Assembly (NCBI RefSeq): GCF_000004195.4
Contig: NC_030678.2
Coordinates: 83,984,904-84,048,903 of the forward strand
DNA from: Xenopus tropicalis
Taxonomy: Eukaryota > Chordata > Amphibia > Anura > Pipidae
Reading direction: 5' to 3'
DNA: 64,000 nucleotides
Shown: positions 44,726-57,015 of the stretch, one piece after another
Layout of the letters: each line of letters begins with the position of its first letter
Position numbering within the stretch: position 1 is the first letter of the stretch
Notes under the pieces: model-generated
Database searches by the model: none
Told to the model about the DNA's origin: nothing
What the model saw: the letters and a program-made list of their open reading frames with translations, nothing else
Translations under genes and position numbers: made by a program

Positions 44726-47330
44726 TTAGTGCCAGGCCAACATTACATAAAGTACCAGCTGCACCAATAAAAATCAGTTTATGCTGTCACAAAACTGGGC
44801 CATACTTTCGTAAGTCATACGCTGTTCCATGTTGGTTAAATTTGTTGAGTGCATATTAGCGCTAGACTGAGAAATAACAGCTCATCTGCTTTATTGTGCC
44901 AAAGGTGTCTTTTGTAAATGGCACCCTGTAGATTTAGGATGATACATTAGATTTTCAAGAGGAAATCAGATCAAACATTCTGATATGCTACAATAAATTT
45001 CTGCTATGAGACTGAAGATGCATTCTCGATAGCAGGGGCAGTGTTTCTATACAGTGCCCAAATTACAGTATATTCAGCTTTTTGTCAAAAGAGGGACACC
45101 TTTCCTACAAGTAAATACAATCTATGTCAGTTCTATACTACCTAAAGTAATCTCAGGTCATAAATAATATAGAGTCGACTTGAAAAATGACTGATTTTTA
45201 TTACTGGCACTACATATTTCACATATTTGTTATCTCCAGGAGGGAACTTGTTATTCTAAGTCATAGTGAGCCTGTAGACTAATATTATTCAGGGAACTCT
45301 GGGTAGCAGCTATGGATGGCTATGGTAAGAGATTGGAATCATGTTTAAAGCAACAGTGTGGATTAAAGACACCTTGTTCTTACATGAAAAGGGCATGTTA
45401 TGACATTCACAGATTTATATGTAATAGGTTGTATACTGTTAAAAAATACAAAAGGAAAATGAAATAGCCAGTGCCCTTTTCTTAACAGATTCAGGAACAT
45501 AAATATTCCTGCACTGAGGTCAATGTTTCAATAGAGTTCAAAGAATGCTACAAATGTTACAATATGCTCTATGAAATAACAGGCACTTTCTTTATTTTTA
45601 ATCAAACGCTGGGTTTGAAATGGGGTGACCAGATCACCTGAAAATTTAGGCACATGTCTAAAAATCCAGCTAGCAGGACTGAGTTAGCCTAGTTAGAAAT
45701 ATACAAACAAGGTCAGAGACTTCTGAATGGTCCATTAATGCAGGGGTATCTATAGACTGCAAATAACTTTTTTTAGCATATCAAAGTTGTCATTTCAAAT
45801 TGGTCACTCTTCTGAAATGGCCAGCACAGTGGGCACTTTGTAATAACCACTGTGACCCATATATTGCCTTGCCTGCCTGGGAGAGGGACTGTGGCTGCCC
45901 ATTAGATAGGCCCCTAGCTAGATTCCACCTGGGGGACAAGGGCCAGAGAATTCTGCATAAAAATGCTTGTATAGCAGTCCCAGCTAAGGGAGATAATATA
46001 GCTAAACATCAGTCATAAGTAAGAAAACAACACCAATCTTGCCTTGCTCTGTTGTGGCTAAATAAACTTAACTATACTGTATACAAGAGTTATAACTACA
46101 AAGACGCCCTAAGGAGAATAGATGGTCTAATAAGCACCCTTATAACACAATTGAAATACAGTATCTGTGTATGAAACATGTTTCAGATGTCTTTATTATG
46201 TTTTGCTATGGTGGTAGCCAGTAACAAGACTGTTTCATTCAATTAATAACCATGGATATTTTCTACTTCAGTATCTGTGTGAGCAAAGCAGTGTATTTTG
46301 GTAGAAGGAATAAGTAGTCTAAGGAAGCAATCAGTTTCATAATTGGAAGAGGAGAAAACTGTTGTCCAATGTCTGACTGAAGACATGTCTAATTATAATG
46401 AAATGGTGATATCATAAAAAGAAGTCTAAGGAATCCATAGGCAAATGCGGGGCCACAAAAATGCCTGTAAGGGCTACAGCCTGAGGGTCTTCAGCTGAAC
46501 AGCCCTTCACAGAAACTTTTATGTTTTAATGTCACTCTGCAAATGAATGCAGAAACACCAGTAACAGAACTGGGTTTAGGGTGGTAAGGGGTTATAAGAC
46601 ACACATTTACTTCCTAAAATACTACATTATAATGATTTATTATAAAAGATATTGCCTGTTGCTAAAAACAAAGCTTTAAAGCTAGCTGCCAAGAAGTTAC
46701 GGTAAAAATAAGATGACACAAGCAGGATCTTTTCCTACTGTATAATTCATAACTCATTTCTGCAGTGCAATAATTGACAATAAGAAGTGATTTTATCAAA
46801 CCCTATTTTGAAAGGAGGGAGCTGATATTTATTCATGAGTTCTCTGACCCTGATGATATTCCCCATAATACCTCCCCAAGTTACAGAAGTACATAGGGCC
46901 CCCACAGCCTTGTCACTTGCAGTTACTTCATTACACAGCAATGTCTCTGTTACCAAGCCCCTCTTCTGGCAGGATTTTGTGACTTACCATCTCAGTCAGC
47001 AGAAATGTGCAACACTAGAAAAGCTTTTGCAAAAAATATAAATAAATAAAAAAGTTGGCACAATGGTTTTTCTACAGAGCTATGGTACTACGGCAAGGCC
47101 AGGAGATTATGATGAATAACTGTAATTGAATTAATGTGCAGAAGTCTATCTTTATTAGAAAATCACTAATAAAATTGTAACCGCAAAGTTAACAGTCAAC
47201 ACACTGCCATCTGCTCTTTGTTCTAATTTGATTTAGTAGATGTAGGGGATTGATAACTATGTGGTGTGCACTGCTTCAAATCATGGGCCTAGTATTTGTA
47301 AGAAAATACTCGAAAAAGATTCAGGTTACC
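44726..47330. other. No gene or clear repeat seen
   Basis: About 2.6 kb. Open frames of 68-72 residues near 45800-46018 and 46747-47041 are without recognisable domains. Confidence 0.45.
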
Positions 47331-47334
47331 TTAA

Positions 47335-47509
47335 AGGAGAACTAAAGCCTAACTAAAGAAGTAGGGCAGTTATGGTGAACATGGGCTTCTGTACCAGCCC
47401 AAGGCAACCACAGCACTTTAGCAGGGAAGATCTGTGCCTCTGAAGGTGCCCCCAGTAGCTCCCCATCTTATTTTCTGCTGACTGAGCTTAGGGACCAATG
47501 AACAATATA

Positions 47510-47510
<1 letters not shown>
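47335..47510 (+). mobile_element. T2-type MITE, left part only
   Basis: TTAA (47331-47334) precedes AAGGAGAACTAAAGCC. The body (GGCTTCTGTACCAGCCCAAG, CCCCAGTAGCTCCCCATCTT) is frog T2-MITE-like. It ends at the (TA)n tract and no right end is seen. Confidence 0.7.

Positions 47511-47554
<44 letters not shown>
47511..47554. repeat. (TA)n microsatellite
   Basis: About 40 bp of TA directly after the MITE fragment. Confidence 0.95.
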
Positions 47555-47558
<4 letters not shown>

Positions 47559-49282
47559 ATTAATGTCACATATAAGGTATATGTATATAATACATATATA
47601 CATTATCTCCTGTTGTGCCATGCACTTTACTGTCTTTCCTTTCCTATAAATATATATATATCTATCTTTTTTTTCTACTTTACTCTCCTTTTTGGCTTTC
47701 TATTCTGTTTAACACTTTGCTTCAACTTGCCCCCCACCTGGCCCTTTCATACATTTTTGTGTGATTTTCTATCATCATTCATGCCCCTCAACTTTTCCTT
47801 GTTCTATATTTTTACCCATCTTCTGTTCTTCATTCTGTTCTGCCCTCCTCTCTCATTTCATTAATTTCTTACCTTCTTATTTTATTTCTGTTGTGCCATT
47901 ACTGTATCTTCCACAAGATTCAAGATTCTCCATGTTAGTTCTCATCTCCATCATCTTCTGATACAGTAGGTAATGAGGACCCTGCTCACAAGGGGGTGCT
48001 GCTGCAGTTCACCCATACTTATGCAGCCTACTGCCAAAACTCTACTCTGCAAGTCCCAAAAAAGTTAATAAAATATATATATATATTTTTGTGGCAAAGA
48101 TGTTATCCAAGCTATGGAAATACAAACTTAAGCAAAAATTGACTGATGTTGGTCTAACAATTCATTGCAAAATGTTCACGAATATCCTGTGTTTATAGCA
48201 ATTCAGTGCAAAGTCCCAATCAGAAACAGACATCATGCACAGTCATAGTCAGATATAGACATTGTGTATAGTCCCTAAAGGGAATGCTAAAGGAAGTCTA
48301 GACGTTTCTGCATTACTTGCTAAGAACTAAATGCACAGAGAGTGGTCCTCTGCAAAAAGTAATCATTAGCCATTAATTTCTCAGGGCTGTAGGCAGCTTG
48401 TGAAGCATGTGTTGAGCTGGTGCTTTGTACCATGGTTTTTATTAAAACAAGGAGAACTTGGAAAGACACCAGAGTGACAAAGCAAGCTTCAAACACTATT
48501 TATTTTCATTCATTCCAGTTGGGAGCTTTAGGCCTTTTTTTTTTTAAAGAACTTAGTGTAGCTAAGAATGGTGTAAAATTAGTCTGTTCCTTGTTTTTGT
48601 GCCCAAGAGCAAATGAGGTGTACATTCATTTTCATGCACAGAGAACTGTCAGATTTAGGCAGTTATGTGCCAAGAAAAGTAGAATGTAATAAATCTGTCA
48701 GTTCAATATTTACTTTGAAAGATGCACAGCTTGGGATAAATGTCGTAAAAAAAAAATTGTTTTTAAAAAGATTATATTTTGAAGACTAAATTCCACGTAG
48801 AAACAAGAATTCTTGCTAAAACACTTTAACAGTTTTCAGGCTTGTCATATCATATCAGCAGACTGATCCATTTGCAACCTTCAGTTTCTTCTTGTAACCT
48901 GCTTACTGTATTAAGCCAAACTTTGATAAATGAGTTTAAACTATAAAATGCGGGATTATGTATTTGACTTCTAAAGAGCCTGATGAACATGAAAAACATT
49001 TGTAGAGGTCTTTTGAGCAGTTTCTAGAAATAGAAAGAAGCATCAGGGTAATAGTACAAAGAGAGTTTTGTCTGCCACTGGTAAACAGTGGGAAACGGTC
49101 TTGGGCAAAATAGCACTCTCCAATTTTGACAACTCCCAATGTTTATTAATGGGAAGAACCCTGGGTGAAACAGCTGGAATAGACAGGTTGACCTCTGTGG
49201 CAAACATTTTTTGTATATAGATCTGTCTGTCCCCATTCCATGTGCATCAGCCAGGGTGCTTATCAATTAATTATAAATTGTG
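47555..49282. other. No gene recognised; C/T-rich stretch
   Basis: 47,610-47,950 is pyrimidine-rich on the plus strand and gives hydrophobic open frames (66 and 83 residues) that are compositional. The rest is AT-rich unique DNA with a (TA)n run at 48074-48086. Confidence 0.45.
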
Positions 49283-49426
49283 TAATAAAAGGCACTAAGT
49301 TTGCCCAAGAGCAGTAACCAAGAGCAACCAATAAAATGATTGCTTTTATACAGTTGACCAGTAAATGCTTTCTACTGATTGGTTGCCATGGCTTACTGCT
49401 CCTGGGCAAACTTAGTGCCATTTTTA
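49283..49426. mobile_element. Foldback MITE (GGCACTAAGTTTGCCC arms)
   Basis: AAAAGGCACTAAGTTTGCCC at the left mirrors GGGCAAACTTAGTGCCATTT at the right. The inner pair AGAGCAGTAACCAAGAGCAA and TTGCCATGGCTTACTGCTC continues the stem. It is the best copy of this family here. Confidence 0.85.
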
Positions 49427-49509
49427 AATAACCCTCAAAAAACTTACAAAATTGGACCAAATGTGCTCAGGGTCCAGCCTTGCAGCCCAAGATCCAGCTT
49501 TTATTGAGC

Positions 49510-49921
49510 AATCTAGTTTTAATCAGCTTTATCAGAAGGTCTATGTAAATACAGCCATAAGCACTTACAGTAATGCTGCACTAGAGTCCTCTATCAAAAG
49601 AAACACGGGATTTTGTCTATTTTTTTGTAAACATGATGTTCCAGGGCCTGACTTCCTCTCTAAGAAACTAATGGCCAGAGTCTGCGCAGTTCTCTCCTCT
49701 CTCCCCTCTCCTGCTGCCCTTCCTACCAGAATGTTCAGAACTCCCTCCCTCCTCCCTAAGGAGACAGGAAGTTATTTAAAATATCAGCTGCTATCTTAAG
49801 CAAATGGAGAAAGCTTCTAAAGGTATGGTAATGGTTTCTGCAGAATAAATATATTGTTCTAGGTGGCACTAATGTGGCGAATCTATTGGCAGTAAAATGC
49901 CAAAATGACTTTCTTTCTCTT
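49510..49921 (+). mobile_element. T2/Kolobok-type MITE, left tip decayed
   Basis: The right end TGACTTTCTTTCTCT abuts TTAA (49922-49925). The body (TCAGCTTTATCAGAAGG, ATACAGCCATAAGCACTTAC, TTAAAATATCAGCTGCTATC-like) parallels 4644-5096 in the same orientation. The left terminus is unrecognisable. Confidence 0.78.
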
Positions 49922-49936
49922 TTAATGCTCTATATA

Positions 49937-50389
49937 CAGATGCAGCCAAGTACCTCTATCATGTTGACACGTTATGTCTCTTCCAGTTGCCACAGGGGAA
50001 ACCCTCCCCCAAAATTCACCACTAGGTGGCACATGGTCTATGGCATTTTCTATTATGTTTTGCTGGCAAGTCTTTGCACTCTAGCACTATCTAGAGGCAG
50101 GATTTAACACTCAAAAAATGGTGTCTGGACATTATTATTATTATTAACATTTATTTATAAAGCGCCAACATATTCCGCAGCACTATACAATAAGTGGGTT
50201 TCATACATTGGATATACAGAGTAACATATAAAGCAATCAATAACCGATACAAGAGGTGAATAGGGCCCTGCCCAAAAGAGCTTACAATCTACAAGGAGGA
50301 AGGGTTAAGACACAAGGTGTGGGAATGGGCATGACCAGAGTTGTGAGTGGTGTGACATGGGGAGAAAAATGTGAAAACTGGCTGCATAT
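49937..50389. mobile_element. CAGATGCAGCC MITE carrying an L2 insertion
   Basis: The left end CAGATGCAGCCAAGTACC follows TA. The right end CTGGCTGCATATA is its decayed inverse. Without the L2 piece at 50133-50353 the sequence aligns along its length to 62789-63007, for example TGGCATTTTCTATTATGTTT and CTAGAGGCAGGATTTAACA. TA duplication suggests a Tc1/mariner-type MITE. Confidence 0.82.
50133..50353 (-). repeat. L2-type LINE 3' end, target duplication GACAT
   Basis: It begins with an ATT triplet tail, then TTATTTATAAAGCGCCAAC and CAATAAGTGGGTTTCATAC, as at 57016-57255. It is cut short at TGAGTGGTGT. GACAT occurs on both sides (50128-50132 and 50354-50358). The related MITE at 62789 has a single GGCAT at the same point, which confirms the insertion. 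Confidence 0.9.
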
Positions 50390-50639
50390 ATATATTGATA
50401 ATGGATGAGTGCTGAGAATTTCTTGTTGTTGTCTATATGTATTTTTGTCACAACCTCATTGCACCAAGGCCTAATGGTTTAAAATGTAGTGGTTGAGCAA
50501 AACTTTTCATTTTTTGCTATAGTTTATACAGGAGCAGTGGTCAGCTCCATGTTGTTGCTCCCATTCTTTCCAGCTACAGTCAGGTGATTCTAGTGGTGGC
50601 CAATAAAAAGGGCAACCATTTTGGAGTTTTAACTTTAAA

Positions 50640-50811
50640 AGCAATAAGGATTAATTATATCTTAGTTGAAATCAAGTACAACTGTTTTATTATTAAAGAG
50701 AAACATTTCTAAAAATAGAATAATTTGTTGAAAATGGAGTCTATGGGAGATGGCCTTTCCATTATTTGGAACTGTATAACAGGTTTACGGATAACGCATC
50801 CTATACCCGTG
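50640..50811 (-). mobile_element. Tc1-like MITE fragment, inverted
   Basis: AATAAGGATTAATTATATCT, then GTCTATGGGAGATGGCC, then CGGATAACGCATCCTATACC is the reverse complement of the first half of the 38271 and 40529 elements. The other half is missing. Confidence 0.8.
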
Positions 50812-50890
50812 TTAGAAAACTACATTCTTTTAGTCTATGTATATTCACCATGTGCACTACTGTAAACATAGTTCATTAATATCAGCTGAA

Positions 50891-51012
50891 ACTACATGAG
50901 CAAAAACTAGTTGTCCAAGAAGCCTGTTGTACACACACAACTGTTACTTGCACTGCTGTCTAATGAATGACAACGCAATACAGGTTGGGTGAATCTGTGG
51001 CCCCATTTTTAT
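50891..51012 (-). repeat. Unclassified repeat, inverted partner of 33057-33180
   Basis: CTACATGAGCAAAAACTAGT, then CAAGAAGCCTGTTGTACACA, then GGGTGAATCTGTGGCCCCAT is the reverse complement of the 33-kb copy, with few differences. Confidence 0.85.
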
Positions 51013-52433
51013 GCAACGATGCACATATACCAACTATGTAATAAATAACTAATGACTAACCAACTAACGCGTTATGTACAAACTAACTGTAGATGTTAAG
51101 ATCCCAATAGCCTTAAATATTATGCTTGTTTAAGAAATCATCCACCTTTAAAGGCCTTAATAGAATCTGCAAACAACGTTTCCAAAAAATCCCAATTTTT
51201 CACATAAAATTGCTCCTTATGGATTAAATATATATTTAAGTAAATTCTAACTTTAAGGTTTTTTTTTTCTACCGAGTAATCCTTATGTTTACATTTCTTG
51301 ATTTCACTCTGCCAAGATGCTTTTTATATGGTTGTCTGTCAAACTGTTCAAATACAAAAGTATTTTATATCCGTGGTTGTGTTCTTGGGTTAATGCTTCA
51401 CTCATGCAAGTGAAATGGCTATGTGTGATAGAACCAGTGATAATCTGAGAGAAAAAACCCACACTAGAACTATGTATCTTAATGAGGTGTCGACAGGGAG
51501 CAACAACAACATATGCTAGAGATTACCTACTACTGCAGAGAGGTTAATAAGTATACTAACTTTTTATATTTTTGCATTTTGGGACCTTATTCAAATGAGT
51601 TTGTTTTATATGTAGAAGAGAAAACTTATAGTGTCAATCTTCATAAAAAATTACTCATTTTAGTCCAATTTTCTGTTTCTCACAATAAATTTAATCACAG
51701 CATTTGCCAGCATACATGTTGAGCAAGCTTTTTGTGGGGTGATCTACTCTACTGAGCAGAGTGCACACTGTAACCTATACAATTTCATATGTCCCGCCTC
51801 TAACCTATTTTTGTGATGCTACATCCAGAAGCCCAGCAAATCTGCTCCTCCCTTTATTTTTTAATGAACAATTCATTATTGTTGCATAATATATCTTTTT
51901 CTATATTTACGATTTAGTAACACAAAATAAAGCCATGTTTATGGCAAACAATTTGTGTTTTATATTGCTTAAATATGTTTCAGGTCCAGTTTACATCAAC
52001 AATGTTGTTGGTCTTATTTTGCTGCTTGTGTATAAGATCATGAAAGAACATGGAACATGAAAAAATAACTGATCACTTGATCCTCTTGTAGTGGAACCAG
52101 TTGCTTAGGACTGAAATTCATTGAGCTGATTTTTGTTGATTAACACAACTAAAGTGTGTGAGGCTACTAACTAAACTGTAAATGGCATAAACTACATTCT
52201 TCCCAGAATCAAATCTCCATCCAAAGCATTAAGTTACCGAGTGATTCTTGGAGTTCAGAAACAGAATAAGGGCTTGAGGTTGTATGTATCTGCTTGCCAT
52301 GAACTACTATTTCTTGAGCAATATCTTAATATCAACGTTAATGCCTTTGTGTTTTAAAACTCTAACTGGTTCTAACTGGTTAGTGGCTCTTCTCAGAAGA
52401 TACATATTGTTATTTCAGTGGTAGACTAACACT
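51013..52433. other. No gene or clear repeat seen
   Basis: About 1.4 kb of AT-rich unique DNA. Confidence 0.45.
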
Positions 52434-52437
52434 TTAA

Positions 52438-52937
52438 AGGAGAATGCAAGTCAAAATTTAAAAAGCATACTGCCCAATAGTCCTCCTATTGTTTAGTAAA
52501 AATGCCACACTTTTGGCTCACCTAATCAAATATTTACTCAGTCACACTTACTTCACATTTTCTAGAACAGGCAGCCATCTCTAAAAAGGTATTCTCCCTT
52601 CCTTTCCCTCCTTGCTTCATACTGCACATGTGTTTCATTCCCTCCCCCCCTCCCCTCTGCCTGATCCACTTCTGATTGGCTGGTAGGCATGTGTAGCTCA
52701 GAACAGGAGACAGGATCAAGTTACACACATGCTCAGAGAATAGGAAGGCTGCCACTGGCAGCCTACAGGAAGGGGAGAGAGATTTCAGTGATGTCACTGT
52801 AGTCTTCACACTGCTGTAGGCTGCCAGCACCATATCTCAGAGAAGCAAGCAGGGATCTGGGCATTTAGATATGCAGTAGTACTTAAAAAGAATTCCTTTA
52901 GACTTACTTTTAATTTATATTAACCTTTCATTGTCCT
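52438..52937 (+). mobile_element. T2-type MITE, complete, 500 bp
   Basis: TTAA flanks both ends (52434-52437 and 52938-52941). The left end is AAGGAGAATGCAAGTC and the right end, reversed, AAGGACAATGAAAGG. Its first 430 bp match 37079-37513 with few differences, so both copies are young. The minus-strand 99-residue frame at 52534-52833 is not a gene. Confidence 0.9.
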
Positions 52938-52941
52938 TTAA

Positions 52942-54301
52942 AGGGCCCCAGCGCACAACTATGATTTAGAGGTTCTCTCATTTAGAAGAACAATAACCTA
53001 GTATACTTAAAGGGGAAGGAAATGTAGATTCTAGATGGTTCTAGTTCCTTCCCTTCTATCTGAGAGGGTGCCTAAAAACTTGTTGTCTTTTCCTCTCTTA
53101 AATCAAAATGTTAAAAAATCAAAACTACATGCTTACATATAAACAAACCAGCCCGTGCTGAGCTATACTTAGATATACAGAAGGGGCAAACTCGCATACA
53201 TTATTATTACACTCACAATATGCGTGTTAATGCTTTTCAATCCTGCAGTCTGGAGGCTATTCAGCTGCCTCCCTAATTCAGTTTCCATGACAGAACACAA
53301 ATTGGAGCATCTCACATGAACAAAGCTTGGTGTACAGATAATCTCACGAGTAACATTCTTTTGAAAGGAAACGATTAGCATGAGAATAGATATTCCTGCT
53401 GTACTCCTGTAGCACCGTCACCCTCTATTTAAAGCCAGAGATGCTGGAGGTGAGTTCACTTTTTAACCCTAGTCTTTGGCATTTTAGCCAGCACTAAACT
53501 ACAGCACAATTACCCTGACAGTTCCTCTAGCAGCAAAAGAGTTATTTTGGTGGGGAAAAACAACAAAGGGAATGTGAACTAATGGAAAATATAATGCAGC
53601 TCCGTATCCCTTATATCTCCAGTGAAAACGAAGCTGGCACCTTAAACTTGCCCATATTTACATTTTAATGGGAAATCATACAAACTGTCTGCCTTGGAAA
53701 ATACAAATTGCTTGGTGGATATGGACGTTACCTTTCTTGAAATGAATCCTATAGCTTCTTAGCACATGAAAGCGCTTAGTTATCCCCCCTACCACTCACC
53801 TTTGTAATGCTAGATCAGGATTTTAGGTGAGTTTTTTTTTAACACTTTCAGATCCAAAAAATCCTAGAAAACAGTGTAATAATAGTAAGAATAATAATAA
53901 AGAAAATATATTATTTCTTTATATGTAAAGATGATTTGAGAAGAATGTTTTGCAGCCAATTACTGCTTGACTAGGATATAAACCGTCAAGGAAAACCCTG
54001 GCAAGACATTTGTGAAAAGCACATACTGTAATGTGATTTATTGCAGATTCGAAGATGTTAGTCTCTTCAGAGACCTTAGTCAGGACAAACAAAGGACTCA
54101 GAGGAGGAAAAAAAATGTTGAATAGGCAATAAATCAGATTGTGAAAACAAAAAGGGGGGTGGGGGGGGGGCAGGGGGAAGTCAGACTAACAAACCTGTTA
54201 AAAAATGTTCCCATCTAAATCAAGACTAGAAATGGAAATACCAGTTTCTTCAAGAAAAAAACATGTGCCTACAGTTGCTGGTCACACTGATCATCTTGAA
54301 C
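52942..54301. other. Mostly unclassified; lone T2-type end and a G-run
   Basis: TTAAAGGGGAAGGAAATG at 53007 looks like a T2-type terminus without a partner. 54152-54178 is an almost pure G run (see findings). No gene recognised. Confidence 0.4.
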
Positions 54302-54593
54302 AGTGGTTCCCAGTCTGTGGGGCAGTCCCTTCTAAGGGGACAAAGAGAAGTGCATGTGGGGGACCAGCCAGTTATGGTGAGATATGGAAGCAATGCGTAA
54401 TTATTCTCCCAAATATTTATGGAAGCTTTACCTTAAAGTCAGTTATGATGAGACTTTCTGTGAACAGTCTACTCTGCTATTTTTTCAAACTATGATTTAA
54501 TAATTGATACCGCAATAGTTTCATAAATCTGTTATGTTTTTATGCTCTAAAGGGGGTCCTGCCCAAATGATGCACTTTAAAGTTGGGGAACTG
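54302..54593. mobile_element. Probable hAT-type MITE
   Basis: The left end CAGTGGTTCCCAGTCTGTGG resembles hAT-type MITE ends (CAGTGGTTCCCAAACTGTGG). The right end AAAGTTGGGGAACTG is an approximate inverse. No 8-bp duplication is preserved, so the call rests on the termini alone. The frame at 54205-54495 is incidental. Confidence 0.55.
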
Positions 54594-56943
54594 ACCCTTA
54601 TAAAGCGATGAAAAAAGAACTGATACCAAACCTCAGAGCTATTCTCGAGTCATAAATTAAATAAAACAGACAGAGCAGAAAGATATAGAAATAGAGCTTC
54701 AGGCAGACTGACGATATAGAAAAAGCAGAAAATATATGACTCAAAGGGGAATGCTTGGAATGGTCATCAAAGAAGAGCTACATGATGCCATTCAATACAT
54801 ACAACAGAATCAATGCTGATATTTTACTTTTAGATGCAGTCAAGAATCCACTGAGTATTTTGGCATGAATATTGCCCATGGCCAACAATAGCTCTAATCG
54901 CCAGAGTACCCAAGATACCCAGTGTGAAACATTTTAATGGAATATACCCCAGGAATCAGAGGCTGGGGTACAAAGAATCACAGCTGCCAGAGGCAAATGT
55001 AATCACAATATTTGTAGGTAACAATGGGAACCAATGATCTAGCACAAAAAACTAAAATCAAACAAACAAATCTGTCTTGGTGACCCTGATGGATTAGTAG
55101 TCACTTTTAGGTCAGTTAATAGATTTTTACGTGTATTTACCTTCAGTGCTCAAGGGCAATAACCAGTGCTTGTTAGTTTATTCAAAAATTAAGCTCTACT
55201 GACTAACTCAGGTGTGCTTAGGGACTAGTTTGTTTTCACTGTTGTCTGATATAGCCCTTAAGGCTTGGACCTGAGCCATCAGTGCTGCATGGTATAATTA
55301 TATCTCCATGTGAAGGACTAGCAAAGCCACAATTGTCAATATGATTTACAGATCCTTTTCGCCCATTTAAGAAGAAAATATACAAATTGTTTCTAAAGGC
55401 TTCTTGAGAATCTATGCTTTTTACGAGGATTCATTGGCTACAGACTTCAGGGCATTATAACAGGAAAGATTTAATGGAGCTGTTGCTGAGCAAAGATGTC
55501 TATGGATGACACTACAGATTAAAGGACATGTTCACTAGCAAATACACCATTTGTTTGCAAGCCCAAAGTCAATTCTGAGCTCTACTTTCAACTTAATAGC
55601 CTTTGTTGTCTCCCCTGCTCATATACTTCATTTTAATTAAGTGTATCTGATTTGGATTTTGCCTGAAGTTTTGTACAGTGCAAAAGAGGCTAGGTTGGCC
55701 TGTCTGCAGGGGATTAAAGATGGCCCAATCTCACTGCAACACTCAAACATTTTAGAAAAGTGCACAATACAAATGAGACACTCAGCAAGTTTTCTCATCA
55801 TGAAATCTGTAGGAGGGTGATGCAATGAGCAAGGGGCAGGGGAGCAGGAGTGTGATGACCAAGGGAGGAGGGATATTGGGGGGTCCATCATGCCACCGTG
55901 CTGGAGTGAGCTGAGGGGCTGCAAGGAGAAAGTGCAAAATCAGAAATGGATTAAAAAACAAAGTTTCAGAGCAAAGTAAGCATTTAAAAGGAGAGTAGAT
56001 GGAAATAGATTGAGTAGAGTAAGGTATGGGTGCAGTACGGGCAGAATGCGGAATAAGGAAGATAACAGATAAGGTAGACCAAAAAAAAGGGAACAGAATA
56101 AAAAGGAGAAAAAAGGTGAAGGTAGTGCCAGTGCAGGAAGTGGTTTAGTTGAAATCTATATACTCTTATGAGACTAATGTGCAGTAATTAGATACTGGAA
56201 AATGTCTGGTGAGCCCTGGTCTTATTGGATCCTTACCCCTTTCTAGAGCCTTAACTCTGTTAACTTCTGGCGCAGACAAGTCACTTCAGACAGGTGCCGT
56301 TGAGGTAGCTGTAAGGGGTTAGCGATGCCAGCGCTTAATAGTTTGCCCTCCTTATAAACAGGTAAGAAAAGTACAATTGCACCCAAAAGACAGCCCCAAC
56401 ACCCACAAAAGCTCACAGCTACCCCACATAAAGGCTGTGCGAAAACACCAACTCTGACATCCACAGCAGTCACAGAGTCACAGAGAGGCCTGCCTCTGGC
56501 AAGAGTTAATGCATTAGGTAGCATCAGCATAAAACATCCATATAATGTGGCTTGTAAACAGCACAAGGATAGAGAGGTTTGGAGAGGTACATGCCTTGTA
56601 ATACAGATTGGAGCATAATGCAACAAACAAAACATCCCTGCCCACATAACATTAGACCCAAATTTGTGTTTGCGAAAGCTGCGACATTTGTTGCTTTGAT
56701 TTCTCTGCTTAAAATATTTCCCATAGAAAAAATTGTGTCTAGAAGGCAAATTGCTGTATTAAGTTTTGATGTTTGAACAAGAAATCTCTCAATCATGGGA
56801 ATACTCAACAAGAAGCTAATGTATTAAGGCTTGCTAATAATTGGTGGGCCTTTGGTCTTTAAAAGTAAGTGGTACAACATTGACAAACAACCAGAACCCA
56901 CTGCCTTTTAGCAAATATAACAGAAGGCGATTGCACTGTGTAC
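54594..56943. other. No gene recognised
   Basis: About 2.3 kb. The 168-residue minus-strand frame at 56243-56749 has no domain I recognise. AGG-rich purine stretches lie at 55975-56110. Confidence 0.4.
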
Positions 56944-56947
56944 TTAA

Positions 56948-57007
56948 AGGAGAAGTAAACCCTAAAAATTAATGTGGCTACAAATGCCATATTTTATATG
57001 CAGAGCT
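56948..57007 (+). mobile_element. T2-type MITE, left piece, interrupted by the L2 LINE
   Basis: TTAA (56944-56947) precedes AAGGAGAAGTAAACCC, then GTGGCTACAAATGCCATATT. This continues after the L2 element as CTATATTAGTAATGATCCAG and following sequence (59846 to about 59985), which matches my recollection of the next part of a frog T2-MITE consensus. The right terminus is uncertain. Confidence 0.65.
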
Positions 57008-57015
57008 TACTGTAC

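Noticed and set aside
47613..47961. Hydrophobic frames resembling membrane proteins
   Set aside because: The strand is pyrimidine-rich, which automatically yields F, L, S and P codons. There is no start context or homology.
52534..52833. 99-residue minus-strand frame
   Set aside because: It lies wholly inside a T2-type MITE, and the homologous copy at 37079 lacks the same continuous frame.
56243..56749. 168-residue minus-strand open frame
   Set aside because: The longest frame not explained by a transposon. It has no recognisable motif or signal peptide, irregular composition, and a second overlapping frame on the same strand. I could not support a gene; a protein search would decide.
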